Part shown: one piece after another, positions 27,768 to 35,973 of the stretch
How the letters are laid out: each line of letters opens with the position of its first letter
Numbering within the stretch: position 1 is the first letter of the stretch
Assembly (NCBI GenBank): GCA_002753735.1
Contig: PEAN01000039.1
Location: 1-36,008, forward strand
From: Magnetococcales bacterium DCbin4
GTDB taxonomy: Bacteria; Pseudomonadota; Magnetococcia; Magnetococcales; UBA8363
Direction of reading: 5' to 3'
DNA: 36,008 bases
Made by a program: the position numbers and the translations under genes
Notes under the pieces: generated by a model
The model's database searches: none
What the model saw: the letters and a program-made list of their open reading frames with translations, nothing else
Told to the model about the DNA's origin: nothing

Positions 27768-27882
27768 CATTGTGGTCCCCTCCAACCATCTGTCCCTTTT
27801 TGATCATCCGTTCAAGCACCGACGAATCGGGTGTCACCCATCGCTGAATGCGCGTGATCAATACGACGAGTTCATTCTTCCG

Positions 27883-30336
27883 TCACCTCTGATCCCAAGG
27901 GAATAAACCGTGTTTCCAACGGGACATGGGACGACGGTTGCGCTGGACGGCATCCGCCATGGGAATGAATGGGGGCGCTTCGGAATAGGATTTGGGTCCC
28001 TGAAGGAAACCACCCCCCTTTTCTTTATTTTGTCGGGCGGCAATGAAGCGCCGTGTCAATTGCGGCTCACCAACATGAGGTTTTTTAAGCATGTTCAACG
28101 GGCCAACGACATGAATCGGTAAAACAACCCCTTCCAGTTGATCCCAATAGGCGATGTCCATCCCTTTGAGCGCCGCCTGGGCATCCGCGGAAAAGGTATA
28201 GTCCACCGTCATCCCCACCAGATCCGCTTCACCCTTTCCTTTAATGACCGATGACGGAGAAACCGCCAGAAGATCACTGTTGATCAACCGCCCCTGCCCA
28301 ACCCGCGCGGTGGCGGTCAATTCCGAGAAGGCCGTCACTGGATCCCCGGTCGCAGCCTGGACCGGACGGCCTTCGATTGCCAAGGCCATGTTGCGGATGG
28401 ACTGAGTCAGATCGATCCCCTGAAACGCCCCGTTTTTCATCCCCAACCAATAGGATCCTTTCAGATTTTTTCTGGCCGAAACATAATCATTACCCGAAGT
28501 TTCCACCTGCCCCGACAAATCCATGGTCCCTGACAACCATGCAACACCGGCAATCGTATTGAAAAAGGGCTGGATCTGAATCCCCTTCATCTCCTTTTCC
28601 ACCAAAAGCCGCGAATCATCGCCACGCTGTTGTATTTGAATTTTCTGTTTCCAATCGCCCTGATAGAGGGTGAACTGAAAAGGATCCAGATTCAAAACCC
28701 CATCACCCATCTTCACCCCGAGTTTGACCGCATCCAGTGCCGCACCTGAAATCTGCATCTGTCGTGCATTCAGGGTTCCCTGTAGATCCAGGTGTTCCGG
28801 CAGACGGCCAAACAGCCCCGCCAAGGAAATTTCGGGAATGAGCATGGCGACCAAAGGTTTGTTTTCCGGCAATCCGTCCGAGATTGCCACCAGATCCCAG
28901 TAACGATCGATCTCCAGTTGATCCAGCGCAACATCAAACTTGATTTCAGAGCGGTCACTGCGTCTCCAGGAAAAATTGCCGTCAACATGGGTGCTGTCAA
29001 GATCGATCTGGAGCGGGTCTATCGTGACACCATGGACATCGGCCTGGAAATCACCGACAAGAACGCTTTTCGCCAACACCTCATTGCCCAGGATCCGGGG
29101 CAATTGGAGTCCCATGGCAACCAACAGGGCCTTGGGATCAAATGGTTCCGTGACCAGGTGCCCCTTGGCCACGACCTGGCGCAACCCCTCCTGCAATCCT
29201 TGCAAAACAAGATTTCCCTGTATCCGGGTATCGGCCGGTCCCTCAAGATGGATGCCGTTCAAGGTCACCGCACCCGTCTGAGCCTGCCACTCCAATCCTG
29301 AACGCATGAAGAAATGCATCCCCGCGGGAGGGAGATCATCGGCATGGACCTTGACGGTCAACCGGTTGTCGGCCAGGGTCCCCACCGCCTTGGCGATATC
29401 CCATTGGGCCGTCCCTTTGAGGATCATTTCAAGATCTCTGAGGGAGTATTGGGTAAACCACCCGGTCACTCCCATCTCCATATCGCTGGCCACGATCATA
29501 TGGTCATCGAAATCAAGGGTCAGATTGGTGGCAAGGCGGAGTTCCGCCTCACGCAGAGAGACCTTGTCGGACTGGCTGGTCAGAAGCAGATGGATATCGG
29601 CCATTTCAAAATGATTGCCCTGATCCCGGACCTCATAGTTCAGCATGACCCGTCCATGGGTATCCACTGGCAACCAGTTCCAATTGCCACTCAATTCAAT
29701 CCCCATCGCCCCGCCACCCAGGGAATGGCTGACGACGAACACGTTATCCAAGGAATAATCGACCATTTTTTTCCGATCACGCCAATGGATTCTGGCATTT
29801 TGAAGCTGCACCTTTCCGATGGAAACGGCGGCCAGACCGGAAAGGGCGATCCGCAACGTCCGCCGATCTTCCTCACTGGAGACCCCTTTGACCATCCACT
29901 CTTCGAGTTGATGCCACGAAGCGACCCCGGACAACGTACCCGGATCGGGGCTGTCGGCAACGCCATCGGCACTTTGTTCCAAAGTGATTTCAAGGTTGTC
30001 CACATAGAGTTCCACCAGGTCCAGGCGCCCAAACAACAGCCCGAGGCCCCGTACCACCAGGGTTGCACTGTGAAAGGTTGCCATGGAAGCGGGGTCCGAG
30101 CCTTCGGGGTTGTCCAGATGTGCAGGACCGATATGGATTTTGACATCGGGGAAAAAGGAAAAGGTCAATGCACCATCAATCACCAAAGGGCGACCTGTTT
30201 TTTCACGAATGATCTGAGCAATTTTTCCCTTGATGACATTCGAATCGAGCAATGCGGGGAAACCGATGAAAATGATGACGGTCAAAAGTGCCGTCAGGGT
30301 CAATCCGATGACGATGCCTGTAGCAAGTCGATTCAT
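27883..30336 (-). CDS. AsmA-family protein
   Basis: An 817-residue AsmA-like protein with one N-terminal membrane anchor (ATGIVIGLTLTALLTVIIFIGFPALL, ~5-30) and a long periplasmic body. The anchor is followed by the characteristic start of the AsmA N-terminal region: VIKGKIAQIIREKTGRPLVIDGALTFSFFPDVKIHIG. A C-terminal AsmA_2-like region is seen around QSIRNMALAIEGRP and AFSELTATARVGQGRLINSDLLAVSPSSVIKGKGEADL. Members of this family are thought to act in outer-membrane assembly or lipid transport between the membranes. The ATG at 30336 was chosen because it starts at the anchor and has GAAGGG about 10 nt upstream. The gene lies 113 nt after the epimerase gene on the same strand, with a repeat in between, and upstream of the giant repeat gene. 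A link to export or anchoring of that protein is only conjecture. Confidence 0.9.
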   Translation of the reverse strand: MNRLATGIVIGLTLTALLTVIIFIGFPALLDSNVIKGKIAQIIREKTGRPLVIDGALTFSFFPDVKIHIGPAHLDNPEGSDPASMATFHSATLVVRGLGLLFGRLDLVELYVDNLEITLEQSADGVADSPDPGTLSGVASWHQLEEWMVKGVSSEEDRRTLRIALSGLAAVSIGKVQLQNARIHWRDRKKMVDYSLDNVFVVSHSLGGGAMGIELSGNWNWLPVDTHGRVMLNYEVRDQGNHFEMADIHLLLTSQSDKVSLREAELRLATNLTLDFDDHMIVASDMEMGVTGWFTQYSLRDLEMILKGTAQWDIAKAVGTLADNRLTVKVHADDLPPAGMHFFMRSGLEWQAQTGAVTLNGIHLEGPADTRIQGNLVLQGLQEGLRQVVAKGHLVTEPFDPKALLVAMGLQLPRILGNEVLAKSVLVGDFQADVHGVTIDPLQIDLDSTHVDGNFSWRRSDRSEIKFDVALDQLEIDRYWDLVAISDGLPENKPLVAMLIPEISLAGLFGRLPEHLDLQGTLNARQMQISGAALDAVKLGVKMGDGVLNLDPFQFTLYQGDWKQKIQIQQRGDDSRLLVEKEMKGIQIQPFFNTIAGVAWLSGTMDLSGQVETSGNDYVSARKNLKGSYWLGMKNGAFQGIDLTQSIRNMALAIEGRPVQAATGDPVTAFSELTATARVGQGRLINSDLLAVSPSSVIKGKGEADLVGMTVDYTFSADAQAALKGMDIAYWDQLEGVVLPIHVVGPLNMLKKPHVGEPQLTRRFIAARQNKEKGGGFLQGPKSYSEAPPFIPMADAVQRNRRPMSRWKHGLFPWDQR

Positions 30337-30384
30337 GGATGCGATGCCCTTCAGGCAAAAGGTCAAAGGAAAAGTCAAAACCCC

Positions 30385-30425
30385 GGGGACCATCCCCCGT
30401 CATTCCCGGGAAGGCGGGAACCCCT
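30385..30425. repeat. GTCATTCCCG-type intergenic inverted repeat with adjacent small hairpin
   Basis: The stretch GTCATTCCCGGGAAGGCGGG (30400-30419), continuing as AACCC, resembles the common proteobacterial GTCATTCCCGCG...GCGGGAAT (dRS3-like) repeat, in a degenerate form (stem TTCCCG/CGGGAA). Next to it GGGGA-CCA-TCCCC (30385-30397) can form a small hairpin. Read on the minus strand this is followed by GGGGTTTT, so the pair may serve as the transcript end of the epimerase gene. Confidence 0.5.
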
Positions 30426-30449
30426 GTTTCATCTTGAACACATATCGGT

Positions 30450-31394
30450 TCATGGACCGTGATCCGCAGCAAGACTGACAAGCAAATCACCCAGGCCGGC
30501 GGCCATATCGTGATTGGCGATCAGCCCGAGGTTCCGGGTAGCCATCGTGGGATCGCCCAGGGAATGACGAATATCACCCGCCCTGGGAGGTGCATGAGCA
30601 ACCGGCACCGGATATCCCGCCTCCTGAAGCATGAACCGCACCAGTTGATTGACAGAGGTCTGACGGCCCGTACACACATTATAGATCTCTGGATTGTCTC
30701 TTCCCCGCCCCATTCCCGCAAGTAAAAAATGGACCACATCACTGACATGGACGAAATCGCGGGTTTGCGAACCATCGCCAAAGATGGTCAACGGCTGTCG
30801 CGCCAATATTTTCCCGGCAAAAATGGAAATCACCCCGGAATAGGGGGACCGGGGATCCTGACGCCGACCATAGACATTGAAAAACCGAAACCCGACCGTG
30901 GGCACGCCATGAACCCGGGTAGCGACGGCGGCATGGAGTTCGGAGCCCAACTTATCGGCGCCATACGCGGTCAATGGTCGGGTTGCAGCATGTTCCGCCA
31001 GGGGAAGGTGAGGATTGTCGCCATAGACCGCAGCGGAAGAGGCGAACACCACCGGGATGGGCGTGCCCTGTGGCCCGGCACGCCGGGCCGCGTCAAAGAC
31101 CTGGACCGAACCGGTTTGATTGACCCGATGCGTCCAAAGCCACTCCTCGTTGGAACGGGCCACCGAAGCAATGGCAGCAAGGTGCCAGCATCCTGCGACG
31201 CCGGACATGGCATCACGGACCGCTTCGCCATCCGCCACGTCCCCCACCCGCAATTCCACCCCTTCGGGAAGGTTTTCACGGGATCCGGTGGAAAGGTCAT
31301 CCAGGACCCGCACCCGATCCCCCCTGGCCACCAAGGCATCGGCAAGGTGTGAACCGATGAACCCACACCCCCCGGTGATCAAATACAACGCCAT
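30450..31394 (-). CDS. NAD-dependent epimerase/dehydratase (GalE-like extended SDR)
   Basis: A 314-residue extended short-chain dehydrogenase/reductase of the nucleotide-sugar epimerase type. The N-terminal TGGCGFIGSHL (residues ~6-16) is the NAD-binding glycine motif, followed by the acidic VLDDLSTG loop. The catalytic SSAAVYGD and AYGADK (YxxxK) segments are present at mid-protein, then FRFFNVYGRRQDP and IFGDGSQTRDFVHVSDV, both usual in UDP-sugar 4-epimerases. The likely job is making a UDP-activated sugar for lipopolysaccharide, capsule or glycoprotein. The exact substrate cannot be told from sequence alone, so no gene symbol is given. The start at the ATG at 31394 (MALYLITGG) has GGGAG 10 nt upstream; a longer frame to 31424 adds residues not expected in the family. 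Confidence 0.9.
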   Translation of the reverse strand: MALYLITGGCGFIGSHLADALVARGDRVRVLDDLSTGSRENLPEGVELRVGDVADGEAVRDAMSGVAGCWHLAAIASVARSNEEWLWTHRVNQTGSVQVFDAARRAGPQGTPIPVVFASSAAVYGDNPHLPLAEHAATRPLTAYGADKLGSELHAAVATRVHGVPTVGFRFFNVYGRRQDPRSPYSGVISIFAGKILARQPLTIFGDGSQTRDFVHVSDVVHFLLAGMGRGRDNPEIYNVCTGRQTSVNQLVRFMLQEAGYPVPVAHAPPRAGDIRHSLGDPTMATRNLGLIANHDMAAGLGDLLVSLAADHGP

Positions 31395-31553
31395 GTGCCA
31401 GAAACTCCCAACGTCAAAACCCAACCCAGTGGGTGATGACCTTCATTGAAGTAAACAATCCAAGAAACAAATGGGATCGCGCCGTTTCCGCTTTTCCCTG
31501 ACCATCATGAATGTCAGGACGCCCCGGAACCTTCTCCCTCCGTCTCGCGCCCA

Positions 31554-31862
31554 TCAAGCCAGGCGCAGACGCTCCACCGGTTTGCCTTTGTCGAGGTGTT
31601 CATCGAAAATCGCCACCACGTCTTCGGGTTTCACCCGGCCATACCATACGCCATCGGGGTAGACCACCACCGTGGGGCCATGGTCACACGGTCCCATGCA
31701 AAAGGTTCCCGTCACCTGAACCTTTTCAAACAGGCCCCGTTTTTCAACTTCACCCGCCAGGGCCTCGAACACGCTCCCCGCCCCGACCGATCCGCAGGAA
31801 CCCCGGGGATGCCCGGCGGGCCGTTGATTCATACAAACGAAAACATGGTGCTTTGGTTTCAT
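31554..31862 (-). CDS. Thioredoxin-like [2Fe-2S] ferredoxin
   Basis: A 102-residue soluble protein with the four-cysteine pattern of thioredoxin-fold [2Fe-2S] ferredoxins: Cys10, Cys23, Cys55 and Cys59, the last two in FCMGPCDHGP. The N-terminus KPKHHVFVCMNQRP and the segment VVVYPDGVWYGRV...DVVAIFDEHL are typical of this family (also seen at the ends of NuoE-like proteins). The ATG at 31862 has AGGAG 7 nt upstream. It carries single electrons, and the partner is unknown. It is transcribed divergently from dsrC, which suggests, without proving, a link with the Dsr redox unit. A promoter-like TTGACA/CAGAAT pair lies about 85 nt upstream. Confidence 0.9.
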   Translation of the reverse strand: MKPKHHVFVCMNQRPAGHPRGSCGSVGAGSVFEALAGEVEKRGLFEKVQVTGTFCMGPCDHGPTVVVYPDGVWYGRVKPEDVVAIFDEHLDKGKPVERLRLA

Positions 31863-31947
31863 GGATCCTCTCCTGATCTCAAGTGTTTGTTCATCGCGCC
31901 ACACCGATCACATCAGCGCACACCAACCGGTCCTTTGAACGGCCTCA

Positions 31948-31976
31948 ATTCTGGTGGCATGAGCAACAAATGTCAA
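31948..31976 (-). promoter_or_regulatory. Candidate sigma-70-like promoter for the [2Fe-2S] ferredoxin gene
   Basis: On the minus strand a perfect TTGACA (31976-31971) is followed after 17 nt by CAGAAT (31953-31948), four of six matches to the -10 consensus. Predicted transcription would begin near 31941, giving a leader of about 80 nt before the ATG at 31862. Confidence 0.45.
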
Positions 31977-32090
31977 TTCATCCATTCAGTTCTCCCTCAA
32001 CCACGAGAACCATCCTTGAACCCTGCAACCCCATCGGTTTAATATCAACGCTGAAATCAACACCTCGTCCCGGGAACAATGCATGGTTCC

Positions 32091-32118
32091 TTGCTGTTCA
32101 AGTGAATCATGATATACT
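32091..32118 (+). promoter_or_regulatory. Candidate sigma-70-like promoter of the dsrCMK unit
   Basis: TTGCTG (32091-32096), a 16-nt spacer, and TATACT (32113-32118), with an upstream T of the -10 in a TGATATACT context. It points towards dsrC and is the only good -35/-10 pair I see in this gap on the plus strand. Transcription would begin near 32125. Confidence 0.55.
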
Positions 32119-32251
32119 GATACTGCCCGAGCCTGAACGGCAGAGCCGAATTTTTGCCGAAAACCGGATTCCAGCGTTTCAGACGCTTTTGGATCAATTT
32201 ACCTTTTTGTTTGATTAAAAAAACATCTCAAATACCAAGGAGTTGCCTGTT

Positions 32252-32587
32252 ATGCCAAGCTTTGAACTGAATGGCCGTACCTATGAAACCGACGAGGACG
32301 GATATTTGATCAATCTTTCCGACTGGAATGAAGAGGTTGCGGCCTATGTCGCCAAACAGGAAAATGTCGATATGTCGGAAAATCATTGGGAGGTTGTCAA
32401 TTTCCTTCGTGAATACTACGAAGAATACAAAATCGCCCCCATGATCCGCATCCTCACCAAAGCCATCGGCAAGAAGCTTGGCAAGGAAAAGGGCAACACC
32501 AAGTACCTTTACGATCTCTATCCGGGTGGACCTGCCAAACAAGCCTGCAAAATTGCCGGTTTGCCCAAGCCGACCGGTTGCGTCTGA
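32252..32587 (+). CDS. dsrC: DsrC/TusE-family sulfur-carrier protein
   Basis: A 111-residue DsrC. The N-terminal SFELNGRTYETDEDGYLINLSDWNEEVA and the central HWEVVNFLREYYEEYKIAPMIRILTKAI are family signatures. The C-terminal arm carries both redox cysteines, Cys99 and Cys110, separated by ten residues and ending GCV. Having both separates true DsrC, which forms an intramolecular trisulfide or disulfide, from TusE-type proteins with only the last cysteine. DsrC carries sulfur or electrons between cytoplasmic sulfite/sulfide chemistry and the membrane DsrMK complex. The ATG at 32252 has a perfect AAGGAG 9 nt upstream. dsrM follows after 128 nt containing a stem-loop. The pairing with dsrM and dsrK supports the assignment. 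Confidence 0.95.
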   Translation: MPSFELNGRTYETDEDGYLINLSDWNEEVAAYVAKQENVDMSENHWEVVNFLREYYEEYKIAPMIRILTKAIGKKLGKEKGNTKYLYDLYPGGPAKQACKIAGLPKPTGCV

Positions 32588-32604
32588 AGCCTGCCACGTC
32601 CTCA

Positions 32605-32643
32605 GGGCTTCTCCATGGGACTTTTGTGCCTGAGGAGAAGCCC
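32605..32643 (+). promoter_or_regulatory. Strong stem-loop between dsrC and dsrM
   Basis: GGGCTTCTCC (32605-32614) and GGAGAAGCCC (32634-32643) form a perfect 10-bp stem with a 19-nt loop, extendable by three pairs past a single bulged base. CTCAGG (32601-32606) and CCTGAG (32629-32634) form a competing shorter stem. There is no U-run after it, so it is not an ordinary intrinsic terminator. A role in protecting the dsrC transcript end or lowering read-through into dsrM is plausible. Confidence 0.6.
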
Positions 32644-32715
32644 GAGAACTGGTTTCCTGGAGCCGGGAACACTGTTTGCGTGCATGATCTTTAACCCCAA
32701 AGATGGAAAAGCCGG

Positions 32716-33432
32716 ATGTTGACCTACCTTGCCTACATCGTTGAGGGGATTTTTTCCATTGGGTTTTTATGGAAAATCTTCGTTTATGCCCGATCCCCGG
32801 CACCACTGCTCATTCCCACCACGCCGGCACCTGTCACACGCAGTGGCGTCGTATGGCGTTTGTTTCGGGAAGTTGTTTTTTTTGAAAGCCTGTTCAAGGC
32901 GGACAAGCTGTTATGGATTGTCGGTTACGCCTTTCACGCCGCGCTGGCGTTGGTATTGATCCGTCATATTCGTTATTCTATCGATCCCCTGCCCGAATTT
33001 TTCGCCCACTATCAAATTGTTGGCATCATGGCGGGTCTCGTCATGGTCGGTGCATTGGCATTTTTGCTGGCACGGCGTTTTGTGATCGACCGGGTACGGC
33101 ACATATCTTCACCCGCCGATTATCTTATTTTATTACTGCTTCTGGGCATTGGCACCTCCGGCTTGCTGATGGATTTCATTTTGCGGCCAGACATCGTCGC
33201 CATCAAACATGCGATGACCACGCTATGGACATCATCGGCGGCAAGCCTTTCAATGGCCAGCCCGGGCGATGTCGTGTTCATCCTTCATCTGATCATGGTG
33301 GCAGCCCTGATCATCATTTTTCCCTTCAGTAAATTGATGCATCTGGGGGGCATCTTTTTCAGCCCGACACGAAATCAGGTGGACAATCCAAGGGAACAAC
33401 GTCACATCAATCCCTGGTATGTCGAAAAGTAA
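32716..33432 (+). CDS. dsrM: DsrM-like cytochrome b membrane subunit (NarI family)
   Basis: A 238-residue membrane protein with about five hydrophobic segments: LTYLAYIVEGIFSIGFLW, LLWIVGYAFHAALALVLI, QIVGIMAGLVMVGALAFLLA, YLILLLLLGIGTSGLLMDF and VFILHLIMVAALIIIFPF. Histidines placed in these segments (GYAFHA, LIRHIRY, FILHLIM, KLMHL) suit axial haem b ligation, as in the nitrate reductase gamma subunit/DsrM family. It would move electrons between the quinone pool and DsrK on the cytoplasmic side. It is shorter than many DsrM proteins (about 330-400 residues), so it may lack some N-terminal segments; TmcC-like proteins are an alternative. The ATG at 32716 has only a weak purine stretch upstream. 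dsrK follows after 54 nt. Confidence 0.78.
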   Translation: MLTYLAYIVEGIFSIGFLWKIFVYARSPAPLLIPTTPAPVTRSGVVWRLFREVVFFESLFKADKLLWIVGYAFHAALALVLIRHIRYSIDPLPEFFAHYQIVGIMAGLVMVGALAFLLARRFVIDRVRHISSPADYLILLLLLGIGTSGLLMDFILRPDIVAIKHAMTTLWTSSAASLSMASPGDVVFILHLIMVAALIIIFPFSKLMHLGGIFFSPTRNQVDNPREQRHINPWYVEK

Positions 33433-33486
33433 CGGTGCAAGCGACCCCGACTTTTCCTTTATCGTCACAATCCCGAGGATTCACCG

Positions 33487-34986
33487 ATGGCCGATCATGA
33501 GGTTCCCAAACTCCAGGATGATATTGAAACCCCTGCCTTGAAGCCGGGCAGCATGGGTCACCTGGCACCTTACCCCGCAGGCGAAAAGCATATGAAACCT
33601 CTTGGCTTTCCCGAAGCCAGGGTGCCGGATTGGGAAAAGCGGGGTGTGGAAAAGCTTGGAGAGATGCTCAAGAAATATCGTTCGCTCCAGGTTTATATGG
33701 ACATTTGTGTCAAATGCGGTGCCTGCACCGACAAATGTCACTATTATCTGGGGACCGGTGATCCCAACAACATGCCGGTTCAGCGCGCCGAGTTGATGCG
33801 TAGTGTCTATCGCCGTTACTTCACCCCGGCGGGACGGATGTTTCCCGATCTGGTCAAGGCAAAGAATTTTGACGAAGAGACATTGAAGCAATGGTTCACC
33901 TACTACCATCAATGTTCACAATGTCGCCGTTGTTCAGTTTTCTGCCCCTATGGCATTGATACTGCTGAGATTACCATGGCTGCCCGGGAGATCATGGATG
34001 CCATCGGCGTCGGACACAAATATACCGCCGAGATTGTCAGCAAGGTGCATGAGATCGGCAACAATCTGGGGATTCCCAAGCCGGCCCTCTCGGGGACGTT
34101 GCAGTTTCTCGAAGATGACATGCTGGAAAATACCGGCCATGAGATCAAGCTGCCTTTGGATCAGGAAGGTGCTGAAGTATTGTTGGTCGCCCCTTCCGCC
34201 GACTTTTTCAGCGAGCCACATATTCAATCGCTCATGGGATACGCCAAGGTATTTCACCAGGCGGGCATTTCCTACACCATCAGTTCCTATGCTTCGGAAG
34301 CGGCCAATTTTGGCATGTTCATTGGGAGTTTCGAGCAGAAGAAAAAAATTTCCAAACGGATTGCCGAACAAGCCCGTGCGTTGAAGGTCAAGCGGATCGT
34401 GGTGGGTGAATGCGGCCATGCCTGGCGGGTCGCCTACAGTTTTTGGAACACCTTGAATGGGCCGTTCGACTTTTTGGACAAGCGTTATCCGGTGCCACAG
34501 CACATTTGTGAATTCACCCATGACTTGATCCAGCGGGGTGCGTTGAAGTTTGACAAGGAAGCCAATGACGATTACAGGGTGACGATGCATGATTCCTGTA
34601 ACGTGGCACGGGCTTCCCGCATGGGACCCAATCCCGGCGGGCAGTTTACCATTCCGCGTGATCTGATTCGTGCCACCTGCAATCATTTCGTGGATATGGA
34701 TGAAGATACCATCCATGAAAAAACCTTCTGTTGCGGTGGTGGCGGTGGCTTGCTGACCGATGAATTGATGGATTTGCGCATCCAGGGGGCGCAACCTCGG
34801 GTGACCGCACTTAAAAAGGTCATGAAGGAACACAAGGTCAACTTTTTGGCTTTGATTTGCGCCATCTGCAAAGCTCAATTCAATAAAATTCTTCCCATGT
34901 ACGGCATCCCCATGGATACGGTGGGGGGGGTGCATCAGCTTGTCAGCAACGCCATTCGCCTGGGGGTCAACAAGGGGATTGTTTGA
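33487..34986 (+). CDS. dsrK: DsrK, iron-sulfur subunit related to heterodisulfide reductase HdrD
   Basis: A 499-residue cytoplasmic iron-sulfur protein. Two [4Fe-4S] ferredoxin motifs, CVKCGACTDKC (residues ~75-85) and CSQCRRCSVFCP (~143-154), are followed by HdrD-type CCG-domain elements: MHDSCN (~365), FCCGGGGGLLTDE (~414) and ICAICK (~458-463). These build the unusual [4Fe-4S] site that handles disulfides in HdrB/HdrD. DsrK is thought to reduce or oxidise the DsrC cysteine pair, exchanging electrons with the DsrM haems. The ATG at 33487 has GAGGA 7 nt upstream. It is the last gene of the unit, with an intrinsic terminator 18 nt after its stop. TmcB-type proteins are close relatives, but the adjoining dsrC makes DsrK the better name. 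Confidence 0.88.
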   Translation: MADHEVPKLQDDIETPALKPGSMGHLAPYPAGEKHMKPLGFPEARVPDWEKRGVEKLGEMLKKYRSLQVYMDICVKCGACTDKCHYYLGTGDPNNMPVQRAELMRSVYRRYFTPAGRMFPDLVKAKNFDEETLKQWFTYYHQCSQCRRCSVFCPYGIDTAEITMAAREIMDAIGVGHKYTAEIVSKVHEIGNNLGIPKPALSGTLQFLEDDMLENTGHEIKLPLDQEGAEVLLVAPSADFFSEPHIQSLMGYAKVFHQAGISYTISSYASEAANFGMFIGSFEQKKKISKRIAEQARALKVKRIVVGECGHAWRVAYSFWNTLNGPFDFLDKRYPVPQHICEFTHDLIQRGALKFDKEANDDYRVTMHDSCNVARASRMGPNPGGQFTIPRDLIRATCNHFVDMDEDTIHEKTFCCGGGGGLLTDELMDLRIQGAQPRVTALKKVMKEHKVNFLALICAICKAQFNKILPMYGIPMDTVGGVHQLVSNAIRLGVNKGIV

Positions 34987-35003
34987 TCTGAGGGTGCTTC
35001 GAT

Positions 35004-35064
35004 AAAAACACATGACAGGTGGAGAGAATGATCCGCTCCACTTGTTTTGTGTTTTTGCTTTTTC
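35004..35064 (+). terminator. Long intrinsic terminator after dsrK
   Basis: AAAAACACA (35004-35012) pairs with TGTGTTTTT (35048-35056), and inside it CAGGTGGAG (35016-35024) pairs with CTCCACTTG (35036-35044) with one G-U, leaving an 11-nt loop. U-runs at the base of the stem and in the following GCTTTTT complete the structure. It begins 18 nt after the dsrK stop. Confidence 0.75.
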
Positions 35065-35082
35065 AAAAACATGAATCAACAC

Positions 35083-35118
35083 CCTGGGGGCAGTCCCTTA
35101 AGCCCCCTTTTTTCTTTC
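35083..35118 (+). terminator. Second terminator after dsrK, also one copy of a dispersed repeat
   Basis: GGGGGC (35086-35091) and GCCCCC (35102-35107) pair around a 10-nt loop and are followed by TTTTTT, a textbook intrinsic terminator. The whole element is matched, in reverse orientation, by the sequence at 35974-36008 with only a few differences. Confidence 0.75.
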
Positions 35119-35187
35119 GATCATCCCGACCCGGGGAGATACCTGGGCAGTTACCAGTATTTTTACAATCAACCCCAAGGAATATTC

Positions 35188-35907
35188 ATGATCCGACGCA
35201 ACCAACGCAGTCCCGATCAACTGCGGCCCATCACCATCACCCGCTCTTTTGTTGATCACGCCGAAGGATCCTGTCTCATTACTTGCGGCAATACCCGTGT
35301 TTTGTGCACCGCCTCAATCGAAGAAAAACTCCCTTTCTGGATGCGGGACCAAAATCGAGGCTGGATCACTGCGGAATACGGAATGTTGCCTCGTGCGACC
35401 CATACACGCACTGTCCGTGAGGCATCCCGGGGAAAGCAGTCGGGACGAACCTTGGAAATTCAACGTTTGATCGGACGTTCCATGCGCGCCGTGGTCAATC
35501 TTGAAAAATTGGGGAAACGGACGATTTGGATCGATTGCGATGTCATTCAAGCGGATGGTGGAACCCGTACCGTTTCGATTACGGGGGCCTTCATTGCATT
35601 GATGGATGCCTGTCGGCGTCTGCATGAAGGGGGTCTCCTATCTGAACTGCCGATCATCGATTACATTGCCGCTGTGAGCAGTGGCATGGTTCAGAATGTC
35701 CCCATGCTCGATCTGGATTATGATGAAGATTCCCACTGCCAAACCGACATGAATTTTGTCATGACCGGTTCCGGTCGTTTCGTCGAAATCCAGGGAACCG
35801 CCGAGGGGTCACCTTTTTCCCGGCAAGAATTTGATTCGATGCTTGCCCTGGCAGAAAAGGGGATTAAAGAACTCATTGAACTTCAACGAAAGGCCCTGAA
35901 TCCCTGA
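35188..35907 (+). CDS. rph: Ribonuclease PH
   Basis: A 239-residue RNase PH, the usual length. It trims tRNA 3' ends by phosphorolysis in the cytoplasm as a hexameric ring. Signatures include the N-terminal [58 protein letters not shown], the active-site region [48 protein letters not shown] and [12 protein letters not shown]. The ATG at 35188 (MIRRNQRS) has AAGGAA 5-6 nt upstream and matches the family N-terminus; the frame is open farther upstream but that part overlaps terminators and is not expected in RNase PH. A TACAAT hexamer at 35164-35169 could be its -10 element, though I see no good -35. Two terminators separate it from dsrK, so it is probably its own transcription unit. Confidence 0.96.
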   Translation: MIRRNQRSPDQLRPITITRSFVDHAEGSCLITCGNTRVLCTASIEEKLPFWMRDQNRGWITAEYGMLPRATHTRTVREASRGKQSGRTLEIQRLIGRSMRAVVNLEKLGKRTIWIDCDVIQADGGTRTVSITGAFIALMDACRRLHEGGLLSELPIIDYIAAVSSGMVQNVPMLDLDYDEDSHCQTDMNFVMTGSGRFVEIQGTAEGSPFSRQEFDSMLALAEKGIKELIELQRKALNP

Positions 35908-35973
35908 TCAGGGACGATTGACAATCAATAAATTATTGTAACTATTCAGCACCCCCTCCATATTGGAATTATT

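Larger units (their letters stand above)
31863..32251. other. 389-nt divergent intergenic region upstream of dsrC
   Basis: Contains the two candidate divergent promoters listed separately and a dsrC leader of roughly 125 nt. Within the leader, AGCGT (32173-32177) and ACGCT (32183-32187) form a small hairpin followed by TTTT, a weak attenuator-like structure. Just before dsrC lies an A+T-rich stretch and AAGGAG. No other gene is seen. Confidence 0.5.

Noticed and set aside
29314-30462. Plus-strand open frame of 382 codons opposite the AsmA-family gene
   Set aside because: The opposite strand has a membrane anchor and clear AsmA signatures; this frame has none and runs across the intergenic repeat.
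35919-35950. TTGACA after rph considered as a promoter
   Set aside because: The -35 match is perfect, but the next 16-18 nt are followed only by ACTATT-like sequence, so no -10 could be supported.
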